This document shows, piece by piece, positions 16,895 through 24,824 of a stretch of DNA of 64,000 bases. Made by a program: the position numbers and the translations under genes. The stretch spans positions 2,914,001 to 2,978,000 of the forward strand of contig NC_015321.1 in the NCBI RefSeq assembly GCF_000194605.1, written 5' to 3'. Under the pieces are notes generated by a model. It was given only the letters and a program-made list of their open reading frames with translations. It did no database searches and had not been told where the DNA came from. The DNA is from Fluviicola taffensis DSM 16823. Lineage in GTDB: Bacteria > Bacteroidota > Bacteroidia > Flavobacteriales_D > Crocinitomicaceae. Every line of letters starts with the position of its first letter. The first letter of the stretch is position 1.

Positions 16895-16970
16895 AAACCT
16901 CTTTGTAAACCACTTTAAAGCTACAAGTAAAAAATGAACAATTAATTTTTTAAAGGACTTTTAACGAAAA

Positions 16971-17744
16971 CTAGTTGGCTACAATGCGTATTGTGATTGC
17001 TTCCTTCATATTTTTTGTTGTATTGGCCTTGTTGAAACGCGCTTCGTTTTGAACTACTCGAATAACTTGATTAATTAAAACCATATCATTTGTAGTAGAA
17101 GAAGCTTTTACGAACGTTGGTTTTCCAATGATATTTCCATTTGGATCAACCAATACGGATAAAATAATCTTACAAGGCTCATTGGATTTGATGTTTGTTG
17201 TATTCGGTTGTTCTACCAAAAATCGTTTTACATTTCCTCCAGAACCATCGCCTCCAGAACCAGGTCCAGTTCCATTGCCGTCATCATTTCCAATACCCTT
17301 GCCGTTTCCACTTCCTTCTCCGCCGCCGCTTCCACCAGTTCCAAACGGATTATCGCTGGTGTTTTTTCCACTTGGAGGATTGTCGGTAGGAGTTTTTGTG
17401 TTGTTCATATTGGAATTTCCCGATTTCACACTCGTAGTGCTTTTTGATTGAGTCAGGATTTGTTCCGTTTGAGGCGGAGTTGTTTCAGCCTTTTCAACTT
17501 TTGCTGGAGTTCCTGATCCGCCACCGCCTAAACCTTTGGGAAGTTCTTCCAATTCAAGAGGGATTAATTCCATCTCCATGTCCTGATACAATAATTGCTC
17601 GGGAAGTGGGGGAGTTGGGATTCGATATCCTAAGAAATGAAGAATCGCTAATAGCGTAACAAATGCAGATGCTGCAATGATTCCCGCTACTTTTCGATCT
17701 TTAATCTCTTCGGCCTTTACTGTTTCAAAAGCAAATTCTTCCAT
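16971..17744 (-). CDS. TonB-like protein (Gly/Pro-rich paralogue A)
   Basis: 257 residues. A short cytoplasmic start with EEIKDRKVAGIIAASAFVTLLAIL marks the anchor helix (~20-40). A Gly/Ser/Asn-rich linker follows (GGSGGGEGSGNGKGIGNDDG and similar). The C-terminal domain KIILSVLVDPNGNIIGKPTF...NQVIRVVQNEARFN is a TonB C-terminal-like beta fold. It is clearly a paralogue of the neighbouring gene at 17837-18583: anchor helix, GLGG-SGTPAKV block and C-terminal domain match. Role presumed to be energy transduction together with the ExbB/ExbD encoded upstream. Confidence 0.75.
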   Translation of the reverse strand: MEEFAFETVKAEEIKDRKVAGIIAASAFVTLLAILHFLGYRIPTPPLPEQLLYQDMEMELIPLELEELPKGLGGGGSGTPAKVEKAETTPPQTEQILTQSKSTTSVKSGNSNMNNTKTPTDNPPSGKNTSDNPFGTGGSGGGEGSGNGKGIGNDDGNGTGPGSGGDGSGGNVKRFLVEQPNTTNIKSNEPCKIILSVLVDPNGNIIGKPTFVKASSTTNDMVLINQVIRVVQNEARFNKANTTKNMKEAITIRIVAN

Positions 17745-17836
17745 GGTCTTAATTCTATATTTTTCGAACTTGTTAGTAATTACAATTTACCACTCAAATC
17801 GGGAAACGTTCATTTTTTAATAACTTTTAGCGAAAA

Positions 17837-18583
17837 CTAGTTTGCTGTAATTCGAATGGTAATCACCTCTTTTGTATTCTTAGTCGTGTTCACCGTGTTA
17901 AATTGAGCTTGATTCTTTACTGCACTAATCACCTGATTAATTAAGGACACATCATTCGTCGTAGAATTGCCTTTTATGAGAGTTGGATTTTCAACAATGT
18001 TTCCGTTTGGATCTACTAAAACAGATAAGACAATTTTACAGTTGTCATTTGATTGAATAGTATGTGTATTGGGAAAAGAAACCAAGTTTCGTTTTACTTT
18101 TTCTTCCGTTTTAGGATTGTCATTTTGATTATCCCGAATCGCATCGGTACTATTTCCGCGGTAGTTTCCATCATTGATTCCACCTGTTGCAAACGGATTA
18201 TCACTTGTATGTTGCGCACTTGCGGGATTGTTATTCGGAGTAGTTGTATTCGTAATACTAGAACTACCCAACTTAACAGATGAATTACTACTCTGTTGCG
18301 TTAGAATCTGTTCCACTTGTAAAGGAGTCGTTTCTGTTGCTTTTACTTTTGCAGGAGTTCCAGATTGACTTCCTCCGAGACCTTGTTGCAAAAGTTGTGG
18401 GTCGAGCGGAATTAAAGTTAATTCATCATATAAGGCCTGCTTTGGAATGATAGGATTCGAAAACCGGTATCCAATGAAACAAAGAATGGTTAATAGAACT
18501 AGAAAAGCAGATGCGGAAATGATTCCCGCAACTTTACGGTCTTTTACTTCGTAAGTTTTTTCTGATTCTAAACTAACCTTCAT
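17837..18583 (-). CDS. TonB-like protein (paralogue B)
   Basis: 248 residues with the same plan as the next gene: KDRKVAGIISASAFLVLLTIL anchor helix, the GLGGSQSGTPAKVKATETTP block, an Asn/Thr-rich linker instead of a Gly-rich one, and the C-terminal domain KIVLSVLVDPNGNIVENPT...NQVISAVKNQAQFN. It follows exbD by 19 bases. Linker divergence with conserved ends suggests tandem duplication and then specialisation for different receptors, or redundancy. Confidence 0.75.
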   Translation of the reverse strand: MKVSLESEKTYEVKDRKVAGIISASAFLVLLTILCFIGYRFSNPIIPKQALYDELTLIPLDPQLLQQGLGGSQSGTPAKVKATETTPLQVEQILTQQSSNSSVKLGSSSITNTTTPNNNPASAQHTSDNPFATGGINDGNYRGNSTDAIRDNQNDNPKTEEKVKRNLVSFPNTHTIQSNDNCKIVLSVLVDPNGNIVENPTLIKGNSTTNDVSLINQVISAVKNQAQFNTVNTTKNTKEVITIRITAN

Positions 18584-18602
18584 AGTTCTTGAATTTAATG
18601 AA

Positions 18603-18998
18603 TTAGCCAGCTTTGGTAGCTATTACAAACTTCAATTGATGCTTCAATCCAAGTTGTAACAAGTCTATCAATTCCTGAACATCTAGGTCATACGCAGGAC
18701 GTATCACTACGGTTTCATCTTTTCGCAATTTTGTTTCTTGCAATAGGCGAACCTCTAGGTTTTCTGGAGTTACTTCTTCTTTGTCCAAGTAATATTTCTT
18801 GTCACTAGTTACAGTCAACGTTAGATGTTGAACATTTGTTTGACCAGTATCCTTCGCGTCTGGAAGCGGAACTTGAATCACGTTCGGGTTTGCTAATGTT
18901 GAAATAATCAAAAAGAACAAAAGCAAAAAGAACATGATATCACTCATGGAAGAGGATTCAACCCCCGCATGAAATCGTTTTTTGCGTTTTATTGCCAT
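18603..18998 (-). CDS. exbD: Biopolymer transport protein ExbD/TolR family
   Basis: 131 residues with one N-terminal membrane helix (SDIMFFLLLFFLIISTL, ~19-35). The preceding SSMSDIMF holds the conserved Asp of ExbD/TolR that takes part in proton transfer. A short periplasmic domain follows (LTVTSDKKYYLDKEEVTPENL, VVIRPAYDLDVQELIDLL). It forms the proton channel with ExbB and drives TonB. Its start overlaps the exbB stop by 10 bases, a strong sign of coupled translation. Confidence 0.88.
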   Translation of the reverse strand: MAIKRKKRFHAGVESSSMSDIMFFLLLFFLIISTLANPNVIQVPLPDAKDTGQTNVQHLTLTVTSDKKYYLDKEEVTPENLEVRLLQETKLRKDETVVIRPAYDLDVQELIDLLQLGLKHQLKFVIATKAG

Positions 18999-19744
18999 TT
19001 CCCTGGACGTTGAATGATATTAATAAATCCTAAGTTCGTAGACTGAATTTTTAAGGTGTAGTTATCAATCATTGCGTTTAAAATGTGATACGCAGAATAG
19101 GCAATGATACCAACTGTCAAACCAGCTCCAGAACTAATCATTTTCTCGTATAAACCTCCTGAGATATTTCCGATACTCACATTTTCAGAAATCGAGATGT
19201 TGTAGAATATTTTAATTACCCCCGCAATAGTACCAATAAATCCAAATGTTGGTGCGATACCAGCAATTAATCCAAGAACACCCATTCCTTTTTCCATCTT
19301 ACCAATTTCAATATTGGCCACCTTGTCCATGTTGGATTCGATTTCAGAAACTGGTCTTCCAATGGTTTGAATTCCTTCTGCAACAACAGATCCATAAGCA
19401 CTTTGATCGCGTTGGACGGTATTCAATGCATCTTGAATATTTCCTTTCTCCAAGTTCATTCGAATGTCATTCAACAAATTTGCATTGTATACAGACATAC
19501 GACGAATATATCGGAATCGCTCAATAATTACATACAGGGTATAGAATAACAAAATGATAATTGGGATGATAAAAACCCCGCCTTTCATTACGAAATCTAA
19601 TGCAGTGATTTTTTCGCCGGGAACTGCTTTTTCAGCGTTTTGCGCCGTGTTTTCAACAACTTGTGCTAAGCTTATTAGTGGAGTTGCTAAAAATAAAAGT
19701 GTAAATATTGCTGCTTTTCTCATCTGGTCTATAAATGAATACAT
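18989..19744 (-). CDS. exbB: MotA/TolQ/ExbB proton channel family protein
   Basis: 251 residues. N-terminal signal-like segment (KAAIFTLLFLATPLISLAQ), then a first membrane helix (GGVFIIPIIILLFYTLYVIIERF), a cytoplasmic region, and the paired C-terminal helices LGLIAGIAPTFGFIGTIAGVI and SSGAGLTVGIIAYSAYHILNAMI. The GLIAGIAPTFGFIGTI stretch is the family hallmark. First gene of an exbB-exbD-tonB-tonB-tonB-folC run. A -7 element lies 12 bases upstream of the start; an internal ATG at 19723 is an alternative start. Confidence 0.9.
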   Translation of the reverse strand: MYSFIDQMRKAAIFTLLFLATPLISLAQVVENTAQNAEKAVPGEKITALDFVMKGGVFIIPIIILLFYTLYVIIERFRYIRRMSVYNANLLNDIRMNLEKGNIQDALNTVQRDQSAYGSVVAEGIQTIGRPVSEIESNMDKVANIEIGKMEKGMGVLGLIAGIAPTFGFIGTIAGVIKIFYNISISENVSIGNISGGLYEKMISSGAGLTVGIIAYSAYHILNAMIDNYTLKIQSTNLGFINIIQRPGKWQ

Positions 19745-19755
19745 GAATCAATTTC

Positions 19756-19763
19756 CAAAAATA
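19756..19763 (-). promoter_or_regulatory. -7 element of the exb/tonB operon
   Basis: Minus-strand TATTTTTG, an exact TAnnTTTG match, 12 bases before the exbB ATG. Confidence 0.5.
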
Positions 19764-19897
19764 CGCCCAATAAAAGCTGTTTTCCCCCTTAATCTCAAGA
19801 GATATTCACAGTATTTTGTTTATAGGGATTGGATTTTTGAAATTCGCGTGTATACTTTGAATAAGTGACTGATGATGTTTTGGTTACAACTACAATC

Positions 19898-21100
19898 TTA
19901 ATTCGCGTGTTTAGCGGTCGCTTTTTTCTGAGTTTTGATTCTTCTTGAGCGATCTTTAAAACTAGCTTTCAACCAAATATACCCGATTAATCCAGCTAAT
20001 AATGAAGAAATAAGAATTGCAAACTTCGAATCATTGATGATTTCTTTCTCCGAAAAAGCAAGAATCGTCACGAAAATAGACATCGTAAATCCAATTCCGC
20101 CAAGAATTCCGACTCCAAATAATTGACTCCAAGTCGTGCCTAGTGGTTTTTCAGCAAAGTTAAATCGAATAGAAATCCACGTAAACAGAAATATTCCGAT
20201 CGGTTTCCCAAGAACTAGCCCTATGATTATTCCTAAACTGGCATTATGAAGCAATGCGGTATCCCAAGTTGGACCAATTTCGATTGCTGTATTTACCAAA
20301 GCAAATAAAGGCAAGATAAAGAAGGGAACAGGGTAGTGTAATGCTTCTTGCAGACGATGTGATGGAGAAATGGCATTGGCTGATTTGCCAAATGCGGGAA
20401 TTGCTAATGCTAGAAGTACTCCAGTTATGGTAGCATGAATTCCTGAATGGTGCATGAAATACCACATAACGATTCCCAAAGGAATATAAACCCAAAGGGA
20501 AGTTACTTTCAGTTTGTTAAACACTAATAATCCAACAAAGATACCTAGTGCAATGCCGAAGTTTAGCCAGAAAATAGTTTTTGTATAGAAAACGCCGATA
20601 ACCACAATTGCTCCCAAATCATCAATCACTGCAAGTGCTGTCAAGAAAACCTTAATTGAAAGAGGCACTTTGTTTCCTAAAAGAGAAAGTGCTCCTAAAG
20701 CAAATGCAATATCTGTTGCCATTGGAATTCCAAATCCAATGCTGGTTGGTTTTCCAAGGTTTACGAAAATGTAAATTCCAGCAGGAATAAGCATTCCTCC
20801 CAAAGCACTAAAAATGGGAAGTGTTGCTTTTTTGAGGGAGGAAAGTTCACCAACAAGAAATTCGCGTTTCAATTCAAGGCCAACCAATAAAAAGAAAATA
20901 GCCATCAAGCCATCATTGACCCAGTGCTCAATCGTCATTCCACCAAGTGACATTTCCCAAAATTCGGTGTACTGATCTTTGATCGAAGAATTTGCCAAAA
21001 GAAGAGATAGAATGGTAAATGCAATTAGCGTTAAACCACTCGATTTCTCACTCTCGAAGAATTTTTTAAAGACTTGATTCTTTGAGGCGCTTCTTGCCAT
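19898..21100 (-). CDS. nhaA: Na+/H+ antiporter NhaA
   Basis: 400 residues with about eleven or twelve membrane helices. The paired aspartates of the ion site are visible in LTALAVIDDLGAIVVIGVFY; other NhaA marks are WVNDGLMAIFFLLVGLELKREF, PMATDIAFALGALSLLG and GIGFTMSIFV. It exchanges sodium for protons at the inner membrane, for pH and salt homeostasis. The start is 4 bases from the stop of the upstream amino-acid dehydrogenase, so the genes are likely co-transcribed. The C-terminal tail is rich in Lys and Arg. Confidence 0.95.
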   Translation of the reverse strand: MARSASKNQVFKKFFESEKSSGLTLIAFTILSLLLANSSIKDQYTEFWEMSLGGMTIEHWVNDGLMAIFFLLVGLELKREFLVGELSSLKKATLPIFSALGGMLIPAGIYIFVNLGKPTSIGFGIPMATDIAFALGALSLLGNKVPLSIKVFLTALAVIDDLGAIVVIGVFYTKTIFWLNFGIALGIFVGLLVFNKLKVTSLWVYIPLGIVMWYFMHHSGIHATITGVLLALAIPAFGKSANAISPSHRLQEALHYPVPFFILPLFALVNTAIEIGPTWDTALLHNASLGIIIGLVLGKPIGIFLFTWISIRFNFAEKPLGTTWSQLFGVGILGGIGFTMSIFVTILAFSEKEIINDSKFAILISSLLAGLIGYIWLKASFKDRSRRIKTQKKATAKHAN

Positions 21101-21104
21101 ATTC

Positions 21105-22334
21105 TTATACTAATTGATTCAGAGCAATTTCAAATGCAGCTTTTGCAATTCCCGTTTTAGATGAATTGGAAGCATGTGTTTTCTTCAAAGCATCGCCAAT
21201 AATTTTGCTTGTGTCCTCAAAAATACCTTGGTCAGTCAATTCTTTCAAGTCGTTACTCATCAAGTAAGCAAAAACACGTGCCATTCCACAATTCGAAATA
21301 AAATCAGGAATAATTGAAAGGTGATTATCTGCGTAATCTGCAATTGGTCCGAAGAAAATTTCTTTATCTGCAAACGGAACATTTGCTCCTGCAGCTATTA
21401 CTTGAACACCTGATTTAATCATACGTTCGACTTGCTCTTGCGTAATTAAGCGAGAAGCAGCGCAAGGAATAAAAACATCAGCTTGAATATCCCAGATTTT
21501 TGCATTGATTTCATCAAAAGACTTCAAGTCTGGGTGAATGATTTCGTTTCCGTTTTTTGTCAAAAACAATTGTTTGATTTCTTCTAAAGAGAATCCATTT
21601 TCATTGATTAAGCCACCAACACGGTCAATAATACCAACGATTTTAGCACCTGATTGAGCCAAATAATAGGCTCCAGCTGAAGCTACATTTCCCCAACCTT
21701 GAACAATGACTTTTTTATCTTTCAAATCACCACCCCAAATATCGTAATAATGGGCAACTGATTGAGCAACACCGTAACCAGTAATCATATCAGCGATTAC
21801 AAATTTCTTTTCTACACTTGGACTGTACTGTTTGTCTTCGATTACTTTCAGAACTCCTTGTCTCAATTGACCAATGCGGTTAATTTTTTGTGCTTCACGT
21901 GGTTGGAAATGCCCATTGAAAACACCTTCCTGCGGATGCCAGATTCCACAATCTTCCGTAATTGGAATGACTTCATGAATTTCATCAACATTTAAATCTC
22001 CTCCAGTTCCATAATAATGTTTCAAAAGTGGTGTAACAGCTGCGTACCAACGTCTCAAAACGCCCTCTTTACGTGGGTCTTTTGGATCAAAGTTGATTCC
22101 AGATTTTGCACCACCAATTGGAGGCCCAGCAACTGTAAATTTCACTTCCATTGTTTTTGCAAGACTTTCTACTTCACGTTTGTCCAAACCTACGCGCATA
22201 CGAGTTCCTCCACCAGCAGCGCCTCCGCGTAATGAGTTAATGACAACCCATCCTTCTGCTTCTGTTTCTGCGTCTTTCCATTCAAAAACGATCTCTGGGC
22301 GTTTGTTTTCAAACTTGTGAAGTAAATCTTTCAT
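21105..22334 (-). CDS. Glu/Leu/Phe/Val family amino-acid dehydrogenase
   Basis: 409 residues. N-terminal substrate domain with GGAAGGGTRMR, then VAGPPIGGAKSGINFDP, carrying the catalytic lysine region of the family. The NAD(P)-binding Rossmann domain follows (VIVQGWGNVASAGAYYLAQSGAKIVGIID). The C-terminus contains IPDFISNCGMARVFAYLM. It catalyses reversible oxidative deamination of an amino acid to its 2-oxo acid. Whether glutamate or a branched-chain amino acid is preferred cannot be decided here, so no gene symbol is given. Forms a likely two-gene unit with nhaA. Confidence 0.88.
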   Translation of the reverse strand: MKDLLHKFENKRPEIVFEWKDAETEAEGWVVINSLRGGAAGGGTRMRVGLDKREVESLAKTMEVKFTVAGPPIGGAKSGINFDPKDPRKEGVLRRWYAAVTPLLKHYYGTGGDLNVDEIHEVIPITEDCGIWHPQEGVFNGHFQPREAQKINRIGQLRQGVLKVIEDKQYSPSVEKKFVIADMITGYGVAQSVAHYYDIWGGDLKDKKVIVQGWGNVASAGAYYLAQSGAKIVGIIDRVGGLINENGFSLEEIKQLFLTKNGNEIIHPDLKSFDEINAKIWDIQADVFIPCAASRLITQEQVERMIKSGVQVIAAGANVPFADKEIFFGPIADYADNHLSIIPDFISNCGMARVFAYLMSNDLKELTDQGIFEDTSKIIGDALKKTHASNSSKTGIAKAAFEIALNQLV

Positions 22335-22449
22335 ATATGTTAAATTCTATTATTCGATAATTATTGAGTTGTAAAAGTAGGCATTATTGCTCTTTTAGAA
22401 TGATAGTAGGTAGTAATCTCTGTGATTATTCCTCACAATAGATTTGTTT

Positions 22450-23520
22450 TTAAGGTAAATGATGAACACCACCAATTACATTTTTGTCAGCTCCAGTAAC
22501 GCTTGATAAACAATTTGGTTCATTGTTTAAATTGAGGGCACCTAAAAGACCGAAAATAAGAGCTTCCTTATAATCAATGAGTTCATTGTCGACGGTTACA
22601 ATTTCGCCCGTATAATATCGTTTGAATCGTTCAATCAAGAACGTGTTTTTTGCACCTCCACCAGTTATCATTACCCGTTTCAAGTTGTTTTTAGTGCAAA
22701 TTTCTCCCAATTGAATTGCGATGTGCTCTACAACTGTTGCTAAGTTGTTTTCGATGTCTTTGTCGAATTTGAGAAGCGGGTAGAAGTGCTGTTCCAACCA
22801 CTCCGTTCCCAACGATTTTGGTCCTTCCTCTTTGTAGTAGTCCAAGCTATTCAACAAATCGAGTAGGAAATAATTTAATTCACCTGCTCGAGCCAAATCG
22901 CCATTTTTATCGTATTCCAACTGCTTGGAACGCGCTAATTTGTTCATTGGCAGATTTGCTGGACAAATATCGTAGGCTCTAACAACTCCTTTTTCTTCAA
23001 AACTGATATTTGCAAAACCACCAATATTGATAAAACCATCTGCTTTTGATCCAAACAAATACACATCTCCAATTGGAACTAAAGGCGCTCCTTGTCCGCC
23101 AAACAAGACATCTTTTGTTCTAAAATCGCCAATTGTTTTTATTCCTGTTTTTACAGCAATCACAGCCGGATTACCAATTTGTGTTGTAAATCCTTTGGTT
23201 GGTTGATGAAAAACGGTTTGTCCGTGTGATGCGATTGCATGTATTTCCTCTCGTTGAATGGAATTAGTTGTTATGAATTGATTGATGCAATCTGCTAAGA
23301 AAACACCTAAATCGTGATCCAATGTTGCTAATTGAGAGCCAGATAACTTAGTTGATTCATGCAGGCTCGAGAGTAGTAATTCATTGAATTGAAAAGTGTG
23401 TGCAGCCTGGATGCTAAACTCCCAGTTCTTGTCGGAAATTTTAGTGTACGATGCAAAGGTAATATCCACTCCATCAAGAGAGGTTCCTGACATTAAGCCA
23501 ATTATTTTGAATGAGTTCAT
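22450..23520 (-). CDS. anmK: Anhydro-N-acetylmuramic acid kinase
   Basis: 356 residues. The N-terminus IIGLMSGTSLDGVDI is the AnmK signature. Further family motifs are IASHGQTVFHQP, IGNPAVIAVKTGIKTIGDFRTKDV, GGQGAPLVPIGD, INIGGFANIS and VMITGGGAKNTFLIERF. It phosphorylates and opens the anhydro ring of 1,6-anhydro-MurNAc to give MurNAc-6-P in cell-wall recycling, in the cytoplasm. Divergent from the acyl-CoA dehydrogenase across 71 bases that contain -7 elements for both directions. Confidence 0.95.
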   Translation of the reverse strand: MNSFKIIGLMSGTSLDGVDITFASYTKISDKNWEFSIQAAHTFQFNELLLSSLHESTKLSGSQLATLDHDLGVFLADCINQFITTNSIQREEIHAIASHGQTVFHQPTKGFTTQIGNPAVIAVKTGIKTIGDFRTKDVLFGGQGAPLVPIGDVYLFGSKADGFINIGGFANISFEEKGVVRAYDICPANLPMNKLARSKQLEYDKNGDLARAGELNYFLLDLLNSLDYYKEEGPKSLGTEWLEQHFYPLLKFDKDIENNLATVVEHIAIQLGEICTKNNLKRVMITGGGAKNTFLIERFKRYYTGEIVTVDNELIDYKEALIFGLLGALNLNNEPNCLSSVTGADKNVIGGVHHLP

Positions 23521-23547
23521 AAAAGACGAAAATTAAGTTTTTATCGG

Positions 23548-23555
23548 TACATTTG
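23548..23555 (+). promoter_or_regulatory. -7 element for the acyl-CoA dehydrogenase gene
   Basis: TACATTTG matches TAnnTTTG; the ATG is 36 bases downstream. It lies upstream of, and faces, the minus-strand -7 element at 23566-23573. Confidence 0.5.
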
Positions 23556-23565
23556 TCTTCTTAAA

Positions 23566-23573
23566 CAAATATA
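23566..23573 (-). promoter_or_regulatory. -7 element for anmK
   Basis: Minus-strand TATATTTG, an exact consensus match, 45 bases before the anmK ATG. Confidence 0.5.
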
Positions 23574-23591
23574 AAATAAACTACGATATAG

Positions 23592-24734
23592 ATGAATTTC
23601 GAATTGACAGAAGAACAGAAAGCAGTAAAAGAAGCTGCGCGTGATTTCGCTCAAAACGTTTTAAAACCTGGGGTAATTGACCGCGATAGAGAACAAAGAT
23701 TTCCTGTCGAAGAAATGAAACAGTTGGGTGAATTAGGTTTCTTAGGTATGATGGTTGATCCAAAATACGGAGGTGGCGGTATGGATACCATGTCTTACGT
23801 ATTAGCAATGGAAGAAATTTCCAAAGTAGATGCTTCGACTTCGGTATGTATGTCTGTAAACAATTCATTGGTTTGTTGGGGATTGGAAAAATTTGGAAAT
23901 GAAGAGCAAAAAGTGAAATTTTTGACTCCACTTGCAAAAGGAGAGAAAATTGGCGCATTTTGTTTGTCTGAACCAGAAGCTGGATCTGATGCGACTTCAC
24001 AACGCACAACAGCAATTGACATGGGTGATTATTACCTTGTAAATGGAACAAAAAACTGGATTACAAACGGTTCGACTGCTTCTACTTATATTGTAATTGC
24101 TCAAACAAATGCTGAATTAGGGCATAGAGGAATCAATGCTTTGATTATTGAAAGAGGAATGGAAGGTTTCATTGTTGGAGCTAAAGAAGATAAATTGGGT
24201 ATTCGCGGAAGTGATACACACACCCTGATGTTTCAGGATGTGAAAGTTCCGAAAGCAAACCGTATTGGTGAAGATGGATTTGGATTCAAATTCGCGATGA
24301 AAACGCTTTCAGGAGGTCGTATCGGTATTGCTGCTCAAGCATTAGGTATTGCTGCTGGAGGTTTTGAATTAGCGGCTGCTTATTCGAAAGAGCGTAAAGC
24401 ATTTGGTAAAGAAATTTACAAACACCAAGCAATTGCATTTAAAATTGCAGACATGGCTACAGAAATTGAAGCTGCTCGTTTGTTAGTTTACCGTGCTGCG
24501 GCTGATAAAGATGCTGGTAGAAACTTTGATCAATCTTCTGCAATGGCGAAATTGTATGCTTCGAAAGTTGCAATGGAACAAACAGTCGAAGCTGTTCAAA
24601 TCCACGGAGGTTATGGCTACGTAAAAGAGTACCATGTTGAGCGTTTGATGCGTGATGCAAAAATTACTCAAATTTATGAAGGAACAACTGAAGTACAGAA
24701 AATCGTTATTTCAAGAAATATATTGGCTGATTAA
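23592..24734 (+). CDS. Acyl-CoA dehydrogenase (short-chain/butyryl-CoA type)
   Basis: 380 residues, the standard ACAD length. Landmarks: MNFELTEEQKAVKEAARDFAQ at the start, FCLSEPEAGSDATS and YLVNGTKNWITNG (FAD and substrate binding), ERKAFGKEIYKHQAI, and near the C-terminus QIYEGTTEVQKIVISRNIL, where the Glu of Y-E-G-T is the catalytic base of short- and medium-chain enzymes. It oxidises acyl-CoA to trans-2-enoyl-CoA in fatty-acid or branched-chain amino-acid breakdown, passing electrons to ETF. Single-gene unit with a strong terminator. Confidence 0.93.
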   Translation: MNFELTEEQKAVKEAARDFAQNVLKPGVIDRDREQRFPVEEMKQLGELGFLGMMVDPKYGGGGMDTMSYVLAMEEISKVDASTSVCMSVNNSLVCWGLEKFGNEEQKVKFLTPLAKGEKIGAFCLSEPEAGSDATSQRTTAIDMGDYYLVNGTKNWITNGSTASTYIVIAQTNAELGHRGINALIIERGMEGFIVGAKEDKLGIRGSDTHTLMFQDVKVPKANRIGEDGFGFKFAMKTLSGGRIGIAAQALGIAAGGFELAAAYSKERKAFGKEIYKHQAIAFKIADMATEIEAARLLVYRAAADKDAGRNFDQSSAMAKLYASKVAMEQTVEAVQIHGGYGYVKEYHVERLMRDAKITQIYEGTTEVQKIVISRNILAD

Positions 24735-24753
24735 TATTGGTCATTACAATAAC

Positions 24754-24789
24754 AAAAAAACGGGGCGAAATTTTTCGCCCCGTTTTTTT
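24754..24789. terminator. Strong bidirectional terminator between acyl-CoA dehydrogenase and murF
   Basis: A7, then CGGGGCGAAA / TTTCGCCCCG, then T7. Symmetric A and T tracts serve both convergent genes. Confidence 0.92.
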
Positions 24790-24793
24790 GTTG

Positions 24794-24813
24794 GGACGCG
24801 ATGCATCGCGTCC
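24794..24813. repeat. Palindromic dispersed repeat, copy 1
   Basis: Perfect 20-base palindrome GGACGCGATG/CATCGCGTCC (with flanking G it begins GGGACGCG). A related, longer but imperfect copy is at 44915-44944. GC-rich palindromes of this form occur as scattered intergenic repeats in many Bacteroidota (from memory). Confidence 0.7.
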
Positions 24814-24824
24814 GTACTATGTTT

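Noticed and set aside
17128-17451. Pro-rich plus-strand frame of 107 codons
   Set aside because: Complement of the Gly-rich linker of a TonB-like gene; low complexity.
23581-24051. 156-codon minus-strand frame opposite the acyl-CoA dehydrogenase
   Set aside because: Antisense shadow of a strongly conserved gene; Leu/Pro/Gln-rich translation without motifs.
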